A stretch of DNA of 38,369 nucleotides from Candidatus Aenigmarchaeota archaeon LH_S6 (GCA_023659935.1 JAGXOK010000005.1:1-38369), one strand, 5' to 3'; shown: positions 16,419 through 26,467, numbered from the stretch's first letter. The notes: generated from the sequence alone by a model not told the origin. Numbers and translations are program-made.

Positions 16419-18064
16419 TTTAAAACCTTTTCAACTTTCATAACAATTTCTTCAGAAGTAAGAGGCCTTGCATTATATTTCAGAATCTTTTTTTCAATAA
16501 TTTTTCCTGTCTGCTCTGCAATTATATCTCCAAGCAGACCTGTAACATTGTTTTCAATTAAAATTATTTCATTTGAATTTTCTATTTCCCTCTTTACAAT
16601 TTCTGTTGGAAAGGGACAAATGTAGGAAATTTGTAAAAACCTGAAGTTCTCAAGTTTTTTCAGGGAATCAATTATTGCCCCTTTTGTAGAGCCCCACCCA
16701 ACAATCAAGTTTTTTCCTTCTCCATAAACGGATACAGGTTTAAGTTTATTTATTTCCTCTTTTATAAAATCCATTTTTCTAAGTCTTTTGTCATTCATTT
16801 TAACTATCAAGTCTTCTTTCTCTGTTGTATAACCAAGTTCATTATGTTCATAACTCGATGCCCTGACTTTTGCATTTTCTCCTGGAACTGCTCTTGGTGA
16901 AACACCATTTTCTGTTATAGAATAACTTTTGTACTCTTCTGAGGGTGTGGTAATAAAATTCGAAGGTTTTATCTTAGGTTCCTCAAACTCATCAAAACTA
17001 TAGTTACTTTCTCCAACATGTTTATCCCCCAAAATTATTGAGATAACTCTATATTTGTAGGCTAAATAAAAGGTTTCAATTGTTCTATAAAAACATTCTT
17101 TTGAATCTCCTGGAGCTACAACTACCCTAGGAAATTCCCCGTGTCCCGCATTTACTGCGAATTTCAAATCTCCCTGAGAAGTATAAGTTGGGACTCCATT
17201 TGCTGGACTTGTTCTTTGGCCTAAATATAATACTAAGGGAACTTCAGAAATTCCCTGTAGACTTATCGCCTCTGCCATCAAAGAAAAACCTAGTCCAGAT
17301 GTCCCCACCATACTTATAGCACCAGCATAACTTGCCCCTAGGGCAGCATTAATAATGGCAATTTCATTCTCGGGCTGGACAACCATAAAATCATTTTCAA
17401 TCTGTTTTGAGGCAAGAATATGTAAAACAGGAGTTGCTGGAGTTATAGGATATGCAAAATAAATATCAAGACTTGAAGCAATAGCTCCAGAAGAAATAGC
17501 TTCATTTCCAGTCATGAAATACTTATTTTTCTCATTTGGTTCAGGTAGTTCGATTTTCTGCTCAACAGAGGTGTAACCTCTTCTGATTAATTTCTCTATA
17601 ATATCTGTTTTTTTCTTAAACACTTCTTCAACAACCTTCAGAACATTTTCAATAGGGAGACCGAGAATTTTGAAAAATGCACCAATCAAAACATCAATAC
17701 CAAATTTTTTAGGTGTGCCTGTTTCTTCAAGGACTTTTGATATGTCAAGCTCAATTAAATTTCTCGCTTTTAGATTTTTATCCCCTAAAACAAAACCCCT
17801 CTTATTCAATTTTTCCCTGTGTTTATCTATTGTATCCTGATTCAGACTAATAATCATATCATAAAAATTTTCATGGGAATTAACCGGTTTATCAGAAACT
17901 TTTAGAATATTAAAATTGTGACCTCCTTTTATCAGAGAAGGATAATCCCTATAATTAAATACATAATAACCAGAATTTGTGAAAATCTTGCCAATTAATA
18001 AAGCTGTTTTTGCAATTCCTTGACCAGCGGCCCCACCTATTAATATCTGTTTTTCCATAATCAA
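16415..18064 (-). CDS. 2-oxoacid:ferredoxin oxidoreductase gamma-alpha fusion subunit
   Basis: ILIGGAAGQGIAKTALLIGKIFTNSGYYVFNYRDYPSLIKGGHNF then TGNEAISSGAIASSLDIYFAYPITPATPVLHILA. Confidence 0.9.
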   Translation of the reverse strand: MIMEKQILIGGAAGQGIAKTALLIGKIFTNSGYYVFNYRDYPSLIKGGHNFNILKVSDKPVNSHENFYDMIISLNQDTIDKHREKLNKRGFVLGDKNLKARNLIELDISKVLEETGTPKKFGIDVLIGAFFKILGLPIENVLKVVEEVFKKKTDIIEKLIRRGYTSVEQKIELPEPNEKNKYFMTGNEAISSGAIASSLDIYFAYPITPATPVLHILASKQIENDFMVVQPENEIAIINAALGASYAGAISMVGTSGLGFSLMAEAISLQGISEVPLVLYLGQRTSPANGVPTYTSQGDLKFAVNAGHGEFPRVVVAPGDSKECFYRTIETFYLAYKYRVISIILGDKHVGESNYSFDEFEEPKIKPSNFITTPSEEYKSYSITENGVSPRAVPGENAKVRASSYEHNELGYTTEKEDLIVKMNDKRLRKMDFIKEEINKLKPVSVYGEGKNLIVGWGSTKGAIIDSLKKLENFRFLQISYICPFPTEIVKREIENSNEIILIENNVTGLLGDIIAEQTGKIIEKKILKYNARPLTSEEIVMKVEKVLK

Positions 18065-19656
18065 CCAAAGAAATTTTTTAGCTTATTATAAGTTTTCTTA
18101 TAAACTTTTCCTGATTCTAATTTTTTTACATCCCTATGATATAAATCATCTTTTAATTTTCTTTTATTCTTTTTTTCCCATTCCTCTGTTGGGACGCTAG
18201 ATTCTTCCTGTACTTTATCCCTATAGTATTCTGGGAGAACATTGAAAGTACAGAAAGGAATTATCTTTTTATTTGGCATTAAATAATGAATAACACATCT
18301 TTTAACCCTCTCAATGTCATAGTTATATAAATCCTGAAAGTGCATAATCCCTATAAACAGGCTCTTGTGGTGAAGTTCCCCTAGGGCTTTGTAGTTATGT
18401 TTAATAAGAGCATTAAAAAGTAATTTAGACAAATTCAGGTTTTTTGGCTCCTTCTTTTTATCTATGAACTTTCTCAAATTCAAAATAATCTTTGAAGCAG
18501 TTAAATATTTATTTTTTCCTTTCTCAATTTCATCAGCTTTTTCATCCAAATATTCAAAAAAACCTTCAACATCAACAAATCTTGTTATTGGAACAACTTT
18601 ATCTCCATCGAGGAATAAATATGTTGCAGCCCCACAGGCAAAATGACAACTTAGAGAATATTGTGGTTTTCCAGTTATAGCTTCGACAAACCTTGTTATT
18701 GGCCTTATAACAGGAATAGGATAAAAGTCCTCTTTTAATATTGTACTGTTTGTCTGCTCTTCTAACTTTTTAATGACTTCTGGAATTGTTATTCTCTGCT
18801 TTTCCCTCTCCTTTCTAGGCATTCTTCCAACAAGAGAAACCGGCTGGAAATTTACAGATCTAACAATATCTAAATTGTTTAAACCAAAGTTTACCATTGA
18901 GCCTATTTCCTGGTTATTCATCCCTTTAATTACTGTTGGTACCAGAACAGTTTCCAAATTTGATTTTCTGAAATTCTTTAGAATATAGGGAACTTCCCAG
19001 TGATTTTTAGGATTTGCTTTTTTTGAAACTCCATCAAAACTTAAATACATCGTATTAACTCCCGCTTTTTTTATTTCCTTTGCAAATTTTAAGTTCTTAT
19101 AAAGTTTGTAAGTCCCCTGAGTATTTAACTGAACATGGTCATATCCTTCCTCTTTACAAATTTTGATAATATCAATTAAGTCTGGTCTTAACTCAGGATT
19201 CCCTCCAGTCAGCTGGATTGCTGTTGGAGGAACAGGCTTTTCTTCTCTCCCCACTCTCAACATTTCTCTTATTTGGCTTAAACTTGGTTCGTAAACGCTC
19301 CCTCCTTCCTTAGCATAATAAAAACAATACCAGCATCTCAACTCACACCTATTTGTAACTACTATATTTGCCAGGCAGGTCTGTGATTTATGAGAGGAAC
19401 AAAGACCACAATCAAAAGGACAATTTCCTGTACTTTTTGTGTTTAGGTTTGATACACCTTTTCCATTATAACCAAATTTTCTAAACTTGTTATACATTTC
19501 AGCATCAGAAAAATAAATTTCTTTAAATTTCCCATGTTTTGAACATTTTTTTTCTATCCAAACTTTTCCATTTTTAACAAAAACGCTAGCAGGAATTTTT
19601 TTAACACAAACAGGACACAAAGAGTAAGTTTTCTTTGGCAATTTCTGCTTATACAT
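18061..19656 (-). CDS. Radical SAM protein of the Tes/MJ0619-like family
   Basis: GNCPFDCGLCSSHKSQTCLANIVVTNRCELRCWYCFYYAKEGG...AIQLTGGNPELRPDLIDIIK; N-terminal CPVC zinc-binding-like motif. Confidence 0.8.
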   Translation of the reverse strand: MYKQKLPKKTYSLCPVCVKKIPASVFVKNGKVWIEKKCSKHGKFKEIYFSDAEMYNKFRKFGYNGKGVSNLNTKSTGNCPFDCGLCSSHKSQTCLANIVVTNRCELRCWYCFYYAKEGGSVYEPSLSQIREMLRVGREEKPVPPTAIQLTGGNPELRPDLIDIIKICKEEGYDHVQLNTQGTYKLYKNLKFAKEIKKAGVNTMYLSFDGVSKKANPKNHWEVPYILKNFRKSNLETVLVPTVIKGMNNQEIGSMVNFGLNNLDIVRSVNFQPVSLVGRMPRKEREKQRITIPEVIKKLEEQTNSTILKEDFYPIPVIRPITRFVEAITGKPQYSLSCHFACGAATYLFLDGDKVVPITRFVDVEGFFEYLDEKADEIEKGKNKYLTASKIILNLRKFIDKKKEPKNLNLSKLLFNALIKHNYKALGELHHKSLFIGIMHFQDLYNYDIERVKRCVIHYLMPNKKIIPFCTFNVLPEYYRDKVQEESSVPTEEWEKKNKRKLKDDLYHRDVKKLESGKVYKKTYNKLKNFFG

Positions 19657-19687
19657 ATTTTTATATCTTTTTAAAATATATAAAACT

Positions 19688-20098
19688 ATGGAAAAAGTCT
19701 ATGAAATCTTCAGCAATTTAGTTTCAACCTTAGGTTACTCAAGAGCCCACGCTTCAATACTCACAACCCTTTTTGCTCACAGAGAGTTATCTCTAGGGGA
19801 AATAGCCAAAAATACAAAATATTCTCTATCTTCAATATCCCTCTCTTTGGATTTGTTGGAGTTTTTAGGGTTGATTAAAAGATTCAGAAAAGATAAGAGC
19901 AAGAAAGTTTATGTTAAATTAGAAGGGGACCTGTTGTTGGCCCTGAAAGAACTTATTTTGATGAAAATCAATAGAGGAGTTAACAGTGCACTTGAGGAGT
20001 TGAAAAGAGAAAAAAAAGAAGAAACAGTTAAGAGGGAAATTTTAAGATTTAAAAAATACATAGATAACCTATACAAAGTTGAAATACCAAAAGATTAA
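19688..20098 (+). CDS. Winged-helix transcriptional regulator (MarR/TrmB/GbsR-like)
   Basis: YSRAHASILTTLFAHRELSLGEIAKNTKYSLSSISLSLDLLEFLGLIKRFR. Confidence 0.75.
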   Translation: MEKVYEIFSNLVSTLGYSRAHASILTTLFAHRELSLGEIAKNTKYSLSSISLSLDLLEFLGLIKRFRKDKSKKVYVKLEGDLLLALKELILMKINRGVNSALEELKREKKEETVKREILRFKKYIDNLYKVEIPKD

Positions 20099-20117
20099 GA
20101 ATTTAAGCAATTATCAA

Positions 20118-20273
20118 CTATTCTTTTTTAGCCCATTTACCTCTTTTTCTCCCCATTTTAAAGTATTTTCTACATTTTGATGAGCAGAAATAGAAAATCC
20201 GGCCTTTGTTGTTTACAAACATAACTCCTGAACCTTTTTTTACTATTTTCCCACAAAAAGAGCATTTTACCAT
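20118..20273 (-). CDS. rpl24e: Ribosomal protein L24e
   Basis: [51 protein letters not shown]; not in supplied ORF track (51 aa). Confidence 0.92.
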   Translation of the reverse strand: MVKCSFCGKIVKKGSGVMFVNNKGRIFYFCSSKCRKYFKMGRKRGKWAKKE

Positions 20274-20274
20274 A

Positions 20275-20463
20275 TTAAGTGTATGCGCCTTCCATTTCCA
20301 TTTCCTTTAAATAAACAATATCACCTGCCTTGATTTTACCAACTGTTGTCCTTTCAAGTATTTTATTTTTCTTTTTACCTTCCAATAATTTACACTTAAC
20401 GATACTAATTCCTTTTGGTCCTTCTCTCCTAATGAGTTTTATAACTTCTGCTGCTTCTGCCAT
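20275..20463 (-). CDS. rps28e: Ribosomal protein S28e
   Basis: [62 protein letters not shown]. Upstream extension in the ORF track reads through the IS right end and is unlikely to be coding. Confidence 0.88.
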   Translation of the reverse strand: MAEAAEVIKLIRREGPKGISIVKCKLLEGKKKNKILERTTVGKIKAGDIVYLKEMEMEGAYT

Positions 20464-20580
20464 AAATACTTCTAAATTTAAAAAGGTAATTAATCCAGGA
20501 AAGGATATAAAGCCAAGTTTGGTTAGAATTAAAGAAGTTGGAATTTCAAGGGAGGAATTTTTTGAGTTATTGGGAAAAGT

Positions 20581-20790
20581 GTGACATCCTCCACCACCAA
20601 ATTGATTTTTGGAAGTGGCTTCCAACGATGAAATTATGCTATTGAGACTCATCGTATATAGTTCCTGCTTCCACGACCCGACTTGCTGACTGAGCAGTAG
20701 AGGTCAACTCTCCACAGGCGTGAATTCCCACTCGTCCAGCGGTATTTCTATTCCTTCCCTTAGTATAATATAACAAAATCCTTTAGTAAG
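20581..20790 (-). mobile_element. 3' remnant of an IS200/IS605 TnpB element: TnpB C-terminus plus omega-RNA-like region and right end
   Basis: Minus strand ...IILREGIEIPLDEWEFTPVES* (stop 20704-20706), typical TnpB C-terminal tail. Right end 20581-20631 identical (inverted) to 1-51. Confidence 0.75.
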
Positions 20791-20876
20791 GTAATTGAGC
20801 TACTACCAAAATCCTATATTATTAACTAAGCTTTTGGAAGTAGACTTCTTGGCTATTTTAAGTTAAAGAATAAATT

Positions 20877-21584
20877 ATGGAAGATATAGATGAATTAAAA
20901 AAGAAAATTGCAGGGGAAATTGTACTTTCTAATATTCCAGGGGAAACAATCAAAAAATGGAGGCAATTGTTCAAAATTCCTCAGGGAGAATTATCTAGAA
21001 AACTAAATATAAGTTCCTCTGTAATTTCTGACTATGAATCTGGTAGAAGGAAATCACCTGGAACAAAAATAATAGACAGAATTGTTAATGAGATTATAAA
21101 TATAGACATGAGGAAAGGAGGAAAAGTTATTGAAGAATTTTTAGCCTTGTATAAAACACCAGATTTCAAAACATTTATTTTAGCGATGAAAGAATTTGAA
21201 AAACCTGTAAAAATAAAAGATTTCTTAAGGGAAATAAATGGGGAGCCCTGCTATGAATTTGATAACATAGATATTTATGGTTATTCTTTAATAGACAGCG
21301 AGCGAGCGATAATAAATTTTCCACCATTAGAATTATCAAGAGTTTCTTCTCTGATAAACAGACATTGTTTGATATTCACGAATTTACAGAGAGGGAGGTC
21401 TCCTTTAGTAGCAATAAGATTGACAAACCTGAAACCAGGGCTAATTGTCTTGCATGGAATAAAAAAAGTAGATGAAACTGCCTTGAGAATTGCAAAACTT
21501 GAAAATCTACCTGTTGCCATCTCCTATGTTTCTACAGAAGACAGATTAATTAAACTGTCAGAAAATATTAATAACAAATTCTAA
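20877..21584 (+). CDS. XRE-family HTH transcriptional regulator, archaeal type
   Basis: IKKWRQLFKIPQGELSRKLNISSSVISDYESGRRKSPGTKIIDRIV. Confidence 0.85.
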   Translation: MEDIDELKKKIAGEIVLSNIPGETIKKWRQLFKIPQGELSRKLNISSSVISDYESGRRKSPGTKIIDRIVNEIINIDMRKGGKVIEEFLALYKTPDFKTFILAMKEFEKPVKIKDFLREINGEPCYEFDNIDIYGYSLIDSERAIINFPPLELSRVSSLINRHCLIFTNLQRGRSPLVAIRLTNLKPGLIVLHGIKKVDETALRIAKLENLPVAISYVSTEDRLIKLSENINNKF

Positions 21585-21876
21585 TTATTTTGAAATCATC
21601 CCTCTCAGAAATCGTAAAATAATCAACAATTCTTTTATCTTCACATTTTTCTGATACAGAGATATCAAAATCTAAAACTCTTTCCATACAACTTTCTATT
21701 CTATAACTGCTCTGGTTTAGTTTTTCTTCATCTCTCAGTATCTCTAAAGCATTATACACCTGCCCTTTCTTATTATTGAATTCCATAGAATTAATATTAA
21801 TTATAAGAGTAGGAAAAAGCAAAATTATAATTGCTATCAGCGCCTCCAGAGAAAATAAATAACCTTTCATAATCAA
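21568..21876 (-). CDS. Small protein with pilin-like/TM N-terminus
   Basis: MIMKGYLFSLEALIAIIILLFPTLIINI: short basic N-terminus, E near start of hydrophobic helix. Confidence 0.5.
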   Translation of the reverse strand: MIMKGYLFSLEALIAIIILLFPTLIININSMEFNNKKGQVYNALEILRDEEKLNQSSYRIESCMERVLDFDISVSEKCEDKRIVDYFTISERDDFKIIRICY

Positions 21877-21890
21877 TCACAAGAATAATT

Positions 21891-23030
21891 ATGAAAATAG
21901 GTCTTGTTGGAAAGCCGAGTTCAGGGAAATCAACCTTTTTTAAGGCAGCAACTTTAATAGATACAAAAATAGGGAATTTTCCATTTACAACAGTTAATCC
22001 AAGTATTGGATTTGGATATGTGAGAGTTAGTTGTCCTGAGAAATTTTTTAATGTAAAATGCAATCCAAGACAGGGTTATTGTATTGAAGGAAACAGATTT
22101 GTCCCTCTTGAATTAGTAGATGTTGCCGGGCTGGTCCCTGGTGCTCATGAAGGAAAAGGTATGGGAAATAAATTTCTGGATGATTTAAGACAGGCGGACT
22201 GTTTAATTCATATTGTTGATGCTTCAGGAACAACTGATAGTGAGGGAAAGGAATGTTCTGAACATAATCCTCTAGAAGATGTAAAATTTTTAGAGGATGA
22301 ATTAAATAGATGGTTTTTATCAATTCTTGAAAAAAACTGGAAAAAAATTAGTGATGCAAAGGATATAGCAAAACAGTTTTCTGGGTTGAAGGTATTACTT
22401 TCAGTAGTCTCAGAGACGATGAAAGAACTAAACCTTGATGAAAAAGTAAAAACCTGGACAAGTGAAGAAAGATTAAATTTTGTAAGTAGATTAAGAGAAA
22501 AAGTGCAGCCAATTTTGATCGCTGCAAATAAAGTTGATAAACCCGAAGCAGAAAGGTGGATTGGAGAGTTAACTAAAATTGGAGGAGTTCCTTGCTCAGC
22601 AGAAGCTGAACTTGCTTTAAAGGAAGCAGAAAAAAACAATTTGATAAAATATATCCCTGGAAACAAGGACTTTGAGATAATAGGAGAGGTTACAGATAAA
22701 CAAAAACTGGCCCTCGAAAAGATTAAAGAATCACTAAAAAAATTTAGTTCTACCGGAATCCAAGTTATAATGAATAAAGCAGTTTTTGAAGTTCTGCAAT
22801 ATATTGCTGTTTTTCCTGTAGTAAAAAAACTTAGTGATAAAGAAGGTAGGATTCTACCTGATGCTTTTTTGATTCCCCCAAATTCAACAGCTTTGGATTT
22901 TGCTTATAAAATTCATGAAGACCTTGGAAAAAAATTCATTACCGCGATAGATGTAAAAACAAAACAAAGAGTTGGAAAAAACTATAAATTAAAAAACCTT
23001 GATGTTATTGAGATTGTTTCAGGTAAATAA
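21891..23030 (+). CDS. YchF/Obg-related GTPase
   Basis: MKIGLVGKPSSGKSTFFKAATL...VDVAGLVPGAHEGKGMGNKFLDDLRQADCLIHIVDASG; C-terminal TGS-like domain. Confidence 0.93.
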   Translation: MKIGLVGKPSSGKSTFFKAATLIDTKIGNFPFTTVNPSIGFGYVRVSCPEKFFNVKCNPRQGYCIEGNRFVPLELVDVAGLVPGAHEGKGMGNKFLDDLRQADCLIHIVDASGTTDSEGKECSEHNPLEDVKFLEDELNRWFLSILEKNWKKISDAKDIAKQFSGLKVLLSVVSETMKELNLDEKVKTWTSEERLNFVSRLREKVQPILIAANKVDKPEAERWIGELTKIGGVPCSAEAELALKEAEKNNLIKYIPGNKDFEIIGEVTDKQKLALEKIKESLKKFSSTGIQVIMNKAVFEVLQYIAVFPVVKKLSDKEGRILPDAFLIPPNSTALDFAYKIHEDLGKKFITAIDVKTKQRVGKNYKLKNLDVIEIVSGK

Positions 23031-23051
23031 TTAATTAAAATTTAGTAGATT

Positions 23052-24047
23052 ATGGAAGATAAAGAAAAAAACAAAATCGGTTTTTATGGGTCTGTGATTT
23101 TATTAATTATTCTAATAGTTGTCTCGGGTTATTCCTTATTCTCTGTTTACAAAAATTCTGAGAAGATGGCTTCCCGTTATGGGACAGGAATTTCAAAAAA
23201 CTGGGCTGATGCAATGAACTGGCTTAAAAACAACTCCCCTGAGTGTACAGTAATCACAACTTATTGGGACCCTGGTTACTGGATTGCAGCCCTCTCTGAA
23301 AGAAAAGTAATATACGATGGAGGAAGTCAAGGTAGTATAAGGCATACTCCAATTGATGAGTTGAACGGTTTAGATTGTGTATTGGACAGAGAGGGTTATA
23401 TAGAGGAAGAAGACGGAAAAGAATATTGCGTAACTTCAAGAATGCAGGATATGGCTGGAGTACTTTATACTTCAAATGAAACAAAGGCAGCAAAAATATT
23501 AGAAACTTACTTGGGAAACTGCTCAGAAATGTATGAATTAGCATCAAGTGATTTGATTGGAAAATCTCATTGGTGGAGTTATTTTTCAAACTGGGACCCT
23601 GAAAAAGGTAAAGGTAAAGCTTATGATTATGCCAAGGTAAGGCTACAAGATCAGAGAAAATTATTGCTTGAAAATGGTACTGCTCTAATTTATGGTCCAT
23701 TTAACCTAAAAATTATTTTTGAAAATAATACCCAGAAGTTTGAACCATTACTTTTACAGGAAGGAAAATATCATAAAATTAAACATCTGGTAATTACCAA
23801 AAACAATACCCACATGAAACTAAATTATTCAGATGCAACCGTCCCAGGAACTCTGTGGGTAGATCCAAGCATGAAGCTAGTAATCTATATGCCAGAGCAG
23901 ATTGAGAACTCTATGTTTACAAGAATGTTTTTCTACGATGGAGAAGGCTTGGAATATTTTGAGCCCGCTTATATAAATCCACAAGTAAAATTGTTCAAAT
24001 TTAATATTGAGAAGTTTAGGGAAGATTTAGAAGCTGGAAAGATTTAA
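23052..24047 (+). CDS. Standalone STT3/AglB-like C-terminal domain protein with one TM segment
   Basis: NWADAMNWLKNNSPECTVITTYWDPGYWIAALSERKVIYDGGSQGS resembles the WWDXG region; only 331 aa, multi-TM N-terminal half absent. Confidence 0.75.
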   Translation: MEDKEKNKIGFYGSVILLIILIVVSGYSLFSVYKNSEKMASRYGTGISKNWADAMNWLKNNSPECTVITTYWDPGYWIAALSERKVIYDGGSQGSIRHTPIDELNGLDCVLDREGYIEEEDGKEYCVTSRMQDMAGVLYTSNETKAAKILETYLGNCSEMYELASSDLIGKSHWWSYFSNWDPEKGKGKAYDYAKVRLQDQRKLLLENGTALIYGPFNLKIIFENNTQKFEPLLLQEGKYHKIKHLVITKNNTHMKLNYSDATVPGTLWVDPSMKLVIYMPEQIENSMFTRMFFYDGEGLEYFEPAYINPQVKLFKFNIEKFREDLEAGKI

Positions 24048-24049
24048 GA

Positions 24050-24534
24050 ATGAAAACTATGCTAAATTTTACAAAGGAGTTTAAGTTTAAAAATTTTAAA
24101 TTATTTATTTTGGTTTTTATTCTAGTTTTCTTTAATTTGTCACCATTACTTGAAGCACATAATGAAACAGAGTATCCATTTTGTATTAATGGTAGTATTC
24201 CAGAAGGATATCTGTGTTGTAGGATTAATTAAACCAATAAAATATGTAATGTGGACTTACCTCTATATATACACTCACAAGACGAGGTTGGAGGTTATTA
24301 TCAGAAATAGTCAGAAAAATTTAGTGTTCTGAATATAATTTATGGTATAATTATAGGTACCATATTAGGTATTGCGATTGTATTTATCGTATCTCCCATA
24401 GACAGATATTTATCTAAGAAAATAAAATCTAAATGTAAAGAATTTATAGTCAGAATTATTATCTCTATTGTACTTTTAATATCAGCTATTTTTTTAGTAG
24501 AAAAACTTTTTAAATTAACAATCCACTTAATTTA
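24050..24534 (+). pseudogene. Degraded or frameshifted small secreted/membrane protein
   Basis: Frame 1 MKTMLNFTKEFKFKNFKLFILVFILVFFNLSPLLEAHNETEYPFCINGSIPEGYLCCRIN*; shifted frame continues NKICNVDLPLYIHSQDEVGGYYQK*SEKFSVLNIIYGIIIGTILGIAIVFIVSPIDRYLSKKIKSK... Confidence 0.5.
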
Positions 24535-24550
24535 ATTTTTTTGGGGATAA

Positions 24551-26467
24551 TTATTTTATAATCCCCCTAATCTCCTCAACACAATCAGGATTAGAAAGAG
24601 TACTCAAATCACCTAAATTTTCACCTGTAAACAATTTCCTCAAAATTCTTCTCATTATTTTTCCTGACCTCGTCTTTGGTAATTCTTTAACAAAATAAAC
24701 TTGAGAAAGTCTCGCTGTCTTTCCAATTTCTTTTTCAACTCTCCCTGCCAATTCCTTTTTTATCTTATTATTAGGTTTTCCAGATTTTAAAACAACAAAG
24801 GCTACAGGAACTTCCCCTTTTATCTCGTGAGACACTCCAATAATAGCAACTTCACTAACTTTTTTATTTGAATCAATTATATTTTCTAATTCTCCAGTTG
24901 ATAATCTGTGTCCTGCAACTTTTATAACATCATCTGCTCTCCCAACAATCCTTACCAATCCTTTCTTATCTTTGTAAGCTATGTCCTCAGTAAAATAAAC
25001 TTTGTCTCCATACTCACCAAAATAAGTTTTCTTGTATTTCTTAGGATTTTTGTAAACACCCCTCAATATTCCAGGGCTGAAAGGAGGTAAAATTACAAGA
25101 TTTCCTTTCTGGTTTGCTTTAACTTTCTTCCCTTTGTTATCCAAAATGTCTGTTTGCACACCTGGGAAAGGCATTCCCGCAAAGGTTGGTTTGAAAGGTC
25201 CCACTCCTGGTAAGGAGGTAATTAAAATTCCACCAGTCTCAGTTTGCCACCAAGTATCCAAGACAGGGCAACTTTCTTTTCCAACTTGAGCAAAAAACCA
25301 TTTCCAAGCTTCCTCATTTATTGGTTCTCCAACAGAAGCAATTAATTGCAAAGTCTTCAAGTTTTCCTTTACTTTTCCCACTTCCTTCTCAAACATTCTT
25401 ATTGCGGTTGGAGCAGTGTAAAAAGTTGTTACACCATATTTTTCTATTATATGACACCATCTGTCTAAAGAAGGATAATCAGGAGCACCTTCATATAAGA
25501 CAAAGGTAGTACCATTCAGTAAAGGGCCATAACAGGAGTAAGTATGGCCTGTTATCCAACCAACATCAGCAGTACTCCAAAAAATATCATCCTCCCATAA
25601 ATCAAAAATTAACTTCGCAGTCCAGTAAGTTTGCACAGTATATCCCCCACAAGCATGCATCACTCCTTTTGGTTTTCCTGTGCTTCCACTAGTAAACAAA
25701 ATAAATAATTTATCCTCTGAGTTCATTTGTTCTGGTTTACAATAATCTGATTGCTCTTTAATTAAGTCATCAAAAAAACAATCTCTTCCTTTAACAAATT
25801 TTATTTTGTTACTTGCCCTCCTTACAACAACCACTTTTTTAACCTTTGTTTCTTTAATTCCTTTATCAGCGCTATCCTTTAAATTAATTATTTTACCCCT
25901 TCTATAATATCCGTCACATGTTATTAAAACTTTAGCATCTATTTCCTGCATCCTTATTTTCAGGGCATTGGAAGAAAAAGCAGAAAACACAACAGAGTGG
26001 ATTGCTCCAATTCTTGCACAGGCAAGCATAGATATTATTGTTTCAGGAATCATTGGCAGGTAAATTCCTACTCTATCACCTTTTTTTACTCCTAACTTTT
26101 TAAGAGCATTAGCAGTTTTGTTTACTTTTCTGTATAGCTCATAATAGGTTAATTTTATCTCCCTCTCTCCAAGAGGTTCTGGCTCAAAAATCAGAGCAAC
26201 CTTATTTCTTCTTTTTTCAAGATTTCTCTCAAGACAATTATAAGAAATATTTATTTTACCTCCCTGAAACCATTGAAAATAAGGAGGTTTGTGAACAAAA
26301 GTTTTATTCCATTTTTTAAACCAATACAATTCCTTAGCAAGTTTCCCCCAGAACTTTATTGGATTTTTGCTTGCTTCTTTATAAATAGAATTATTATTTA
26401 TCCAAGCCTTTTTTTTAAATTCTTTATCTGGAAAATACAATTTCCCTCTCTTTATCAGTTTTCCCAT
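24551..26467 (-). CDS. acs: Acetyl-CoA synthetase (AMP-forming)
   Basis: KLFILFTSGSTGKPKGVMHACGGY, WWQTETGG, SGKIMRRILRKL. Confidence 0.95.
   Translation of the reverse strand: MGKLIKRGKLYFPDKEFKKKAWINNNSIYKEASKNPIKFWGKLAKELYWFKKWNKTFVHKPPYFQWFQGGKINISYNCLERNLEKRRNKVALIFEPEPLGEREIKLTYYELYRKVNKTANALKKLGVKKGDRVGIYLPMIPETIISMLACARIGAIHSVVFSAFSSNALKIRMQEIDAKVLITCDGYYRRGKIINLKDSADKGIKETKVKKVVVVRRASNKIKFVKGRDCFFDDLIKEQSDYCKPEQMNSEDKLFILFTSGSTGKPKGVMHACGGYTVQTYWTAKLIFDLWEDDIFWSTADVGWITGHTYSCYGPLLNGTTFVLYEGAPDYPSLDRWCHIIEKYGVTTFYTAPTAIRMFEKEVGKVKENLKTLQLIASVGEPINEEAWKWFFAQVGKESCPVLDTWWQTETGGILITSLPGVGPFKPTFAGMPFPGVQTDILDNKGKKVKANQKGNLVILPPFSPGILRGVYKNPKKYKKTYFGEYGDKVYFTEDIAYKDKKGLVRIVGRADDVIKVAGHRLSTGELENIIDSNKKVSEVAIIGVSHEIKGEVPVAFVVLKSGKPNNKIKKELAGRVEKEIGKTARLSQVYFVKELPKTRSGKIMRRILRKLFTGENLGDLSTLSNPDCVEEIRGIIK

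Noticed and set aside
20464-20652. N-terminal extension of the 20275-20652 minus ORF ([26 protein letters not shown]...)
   Set aside because: It reads through the TnpB right end; S28e similarity starts at [10 protein letters not shown] (20463).
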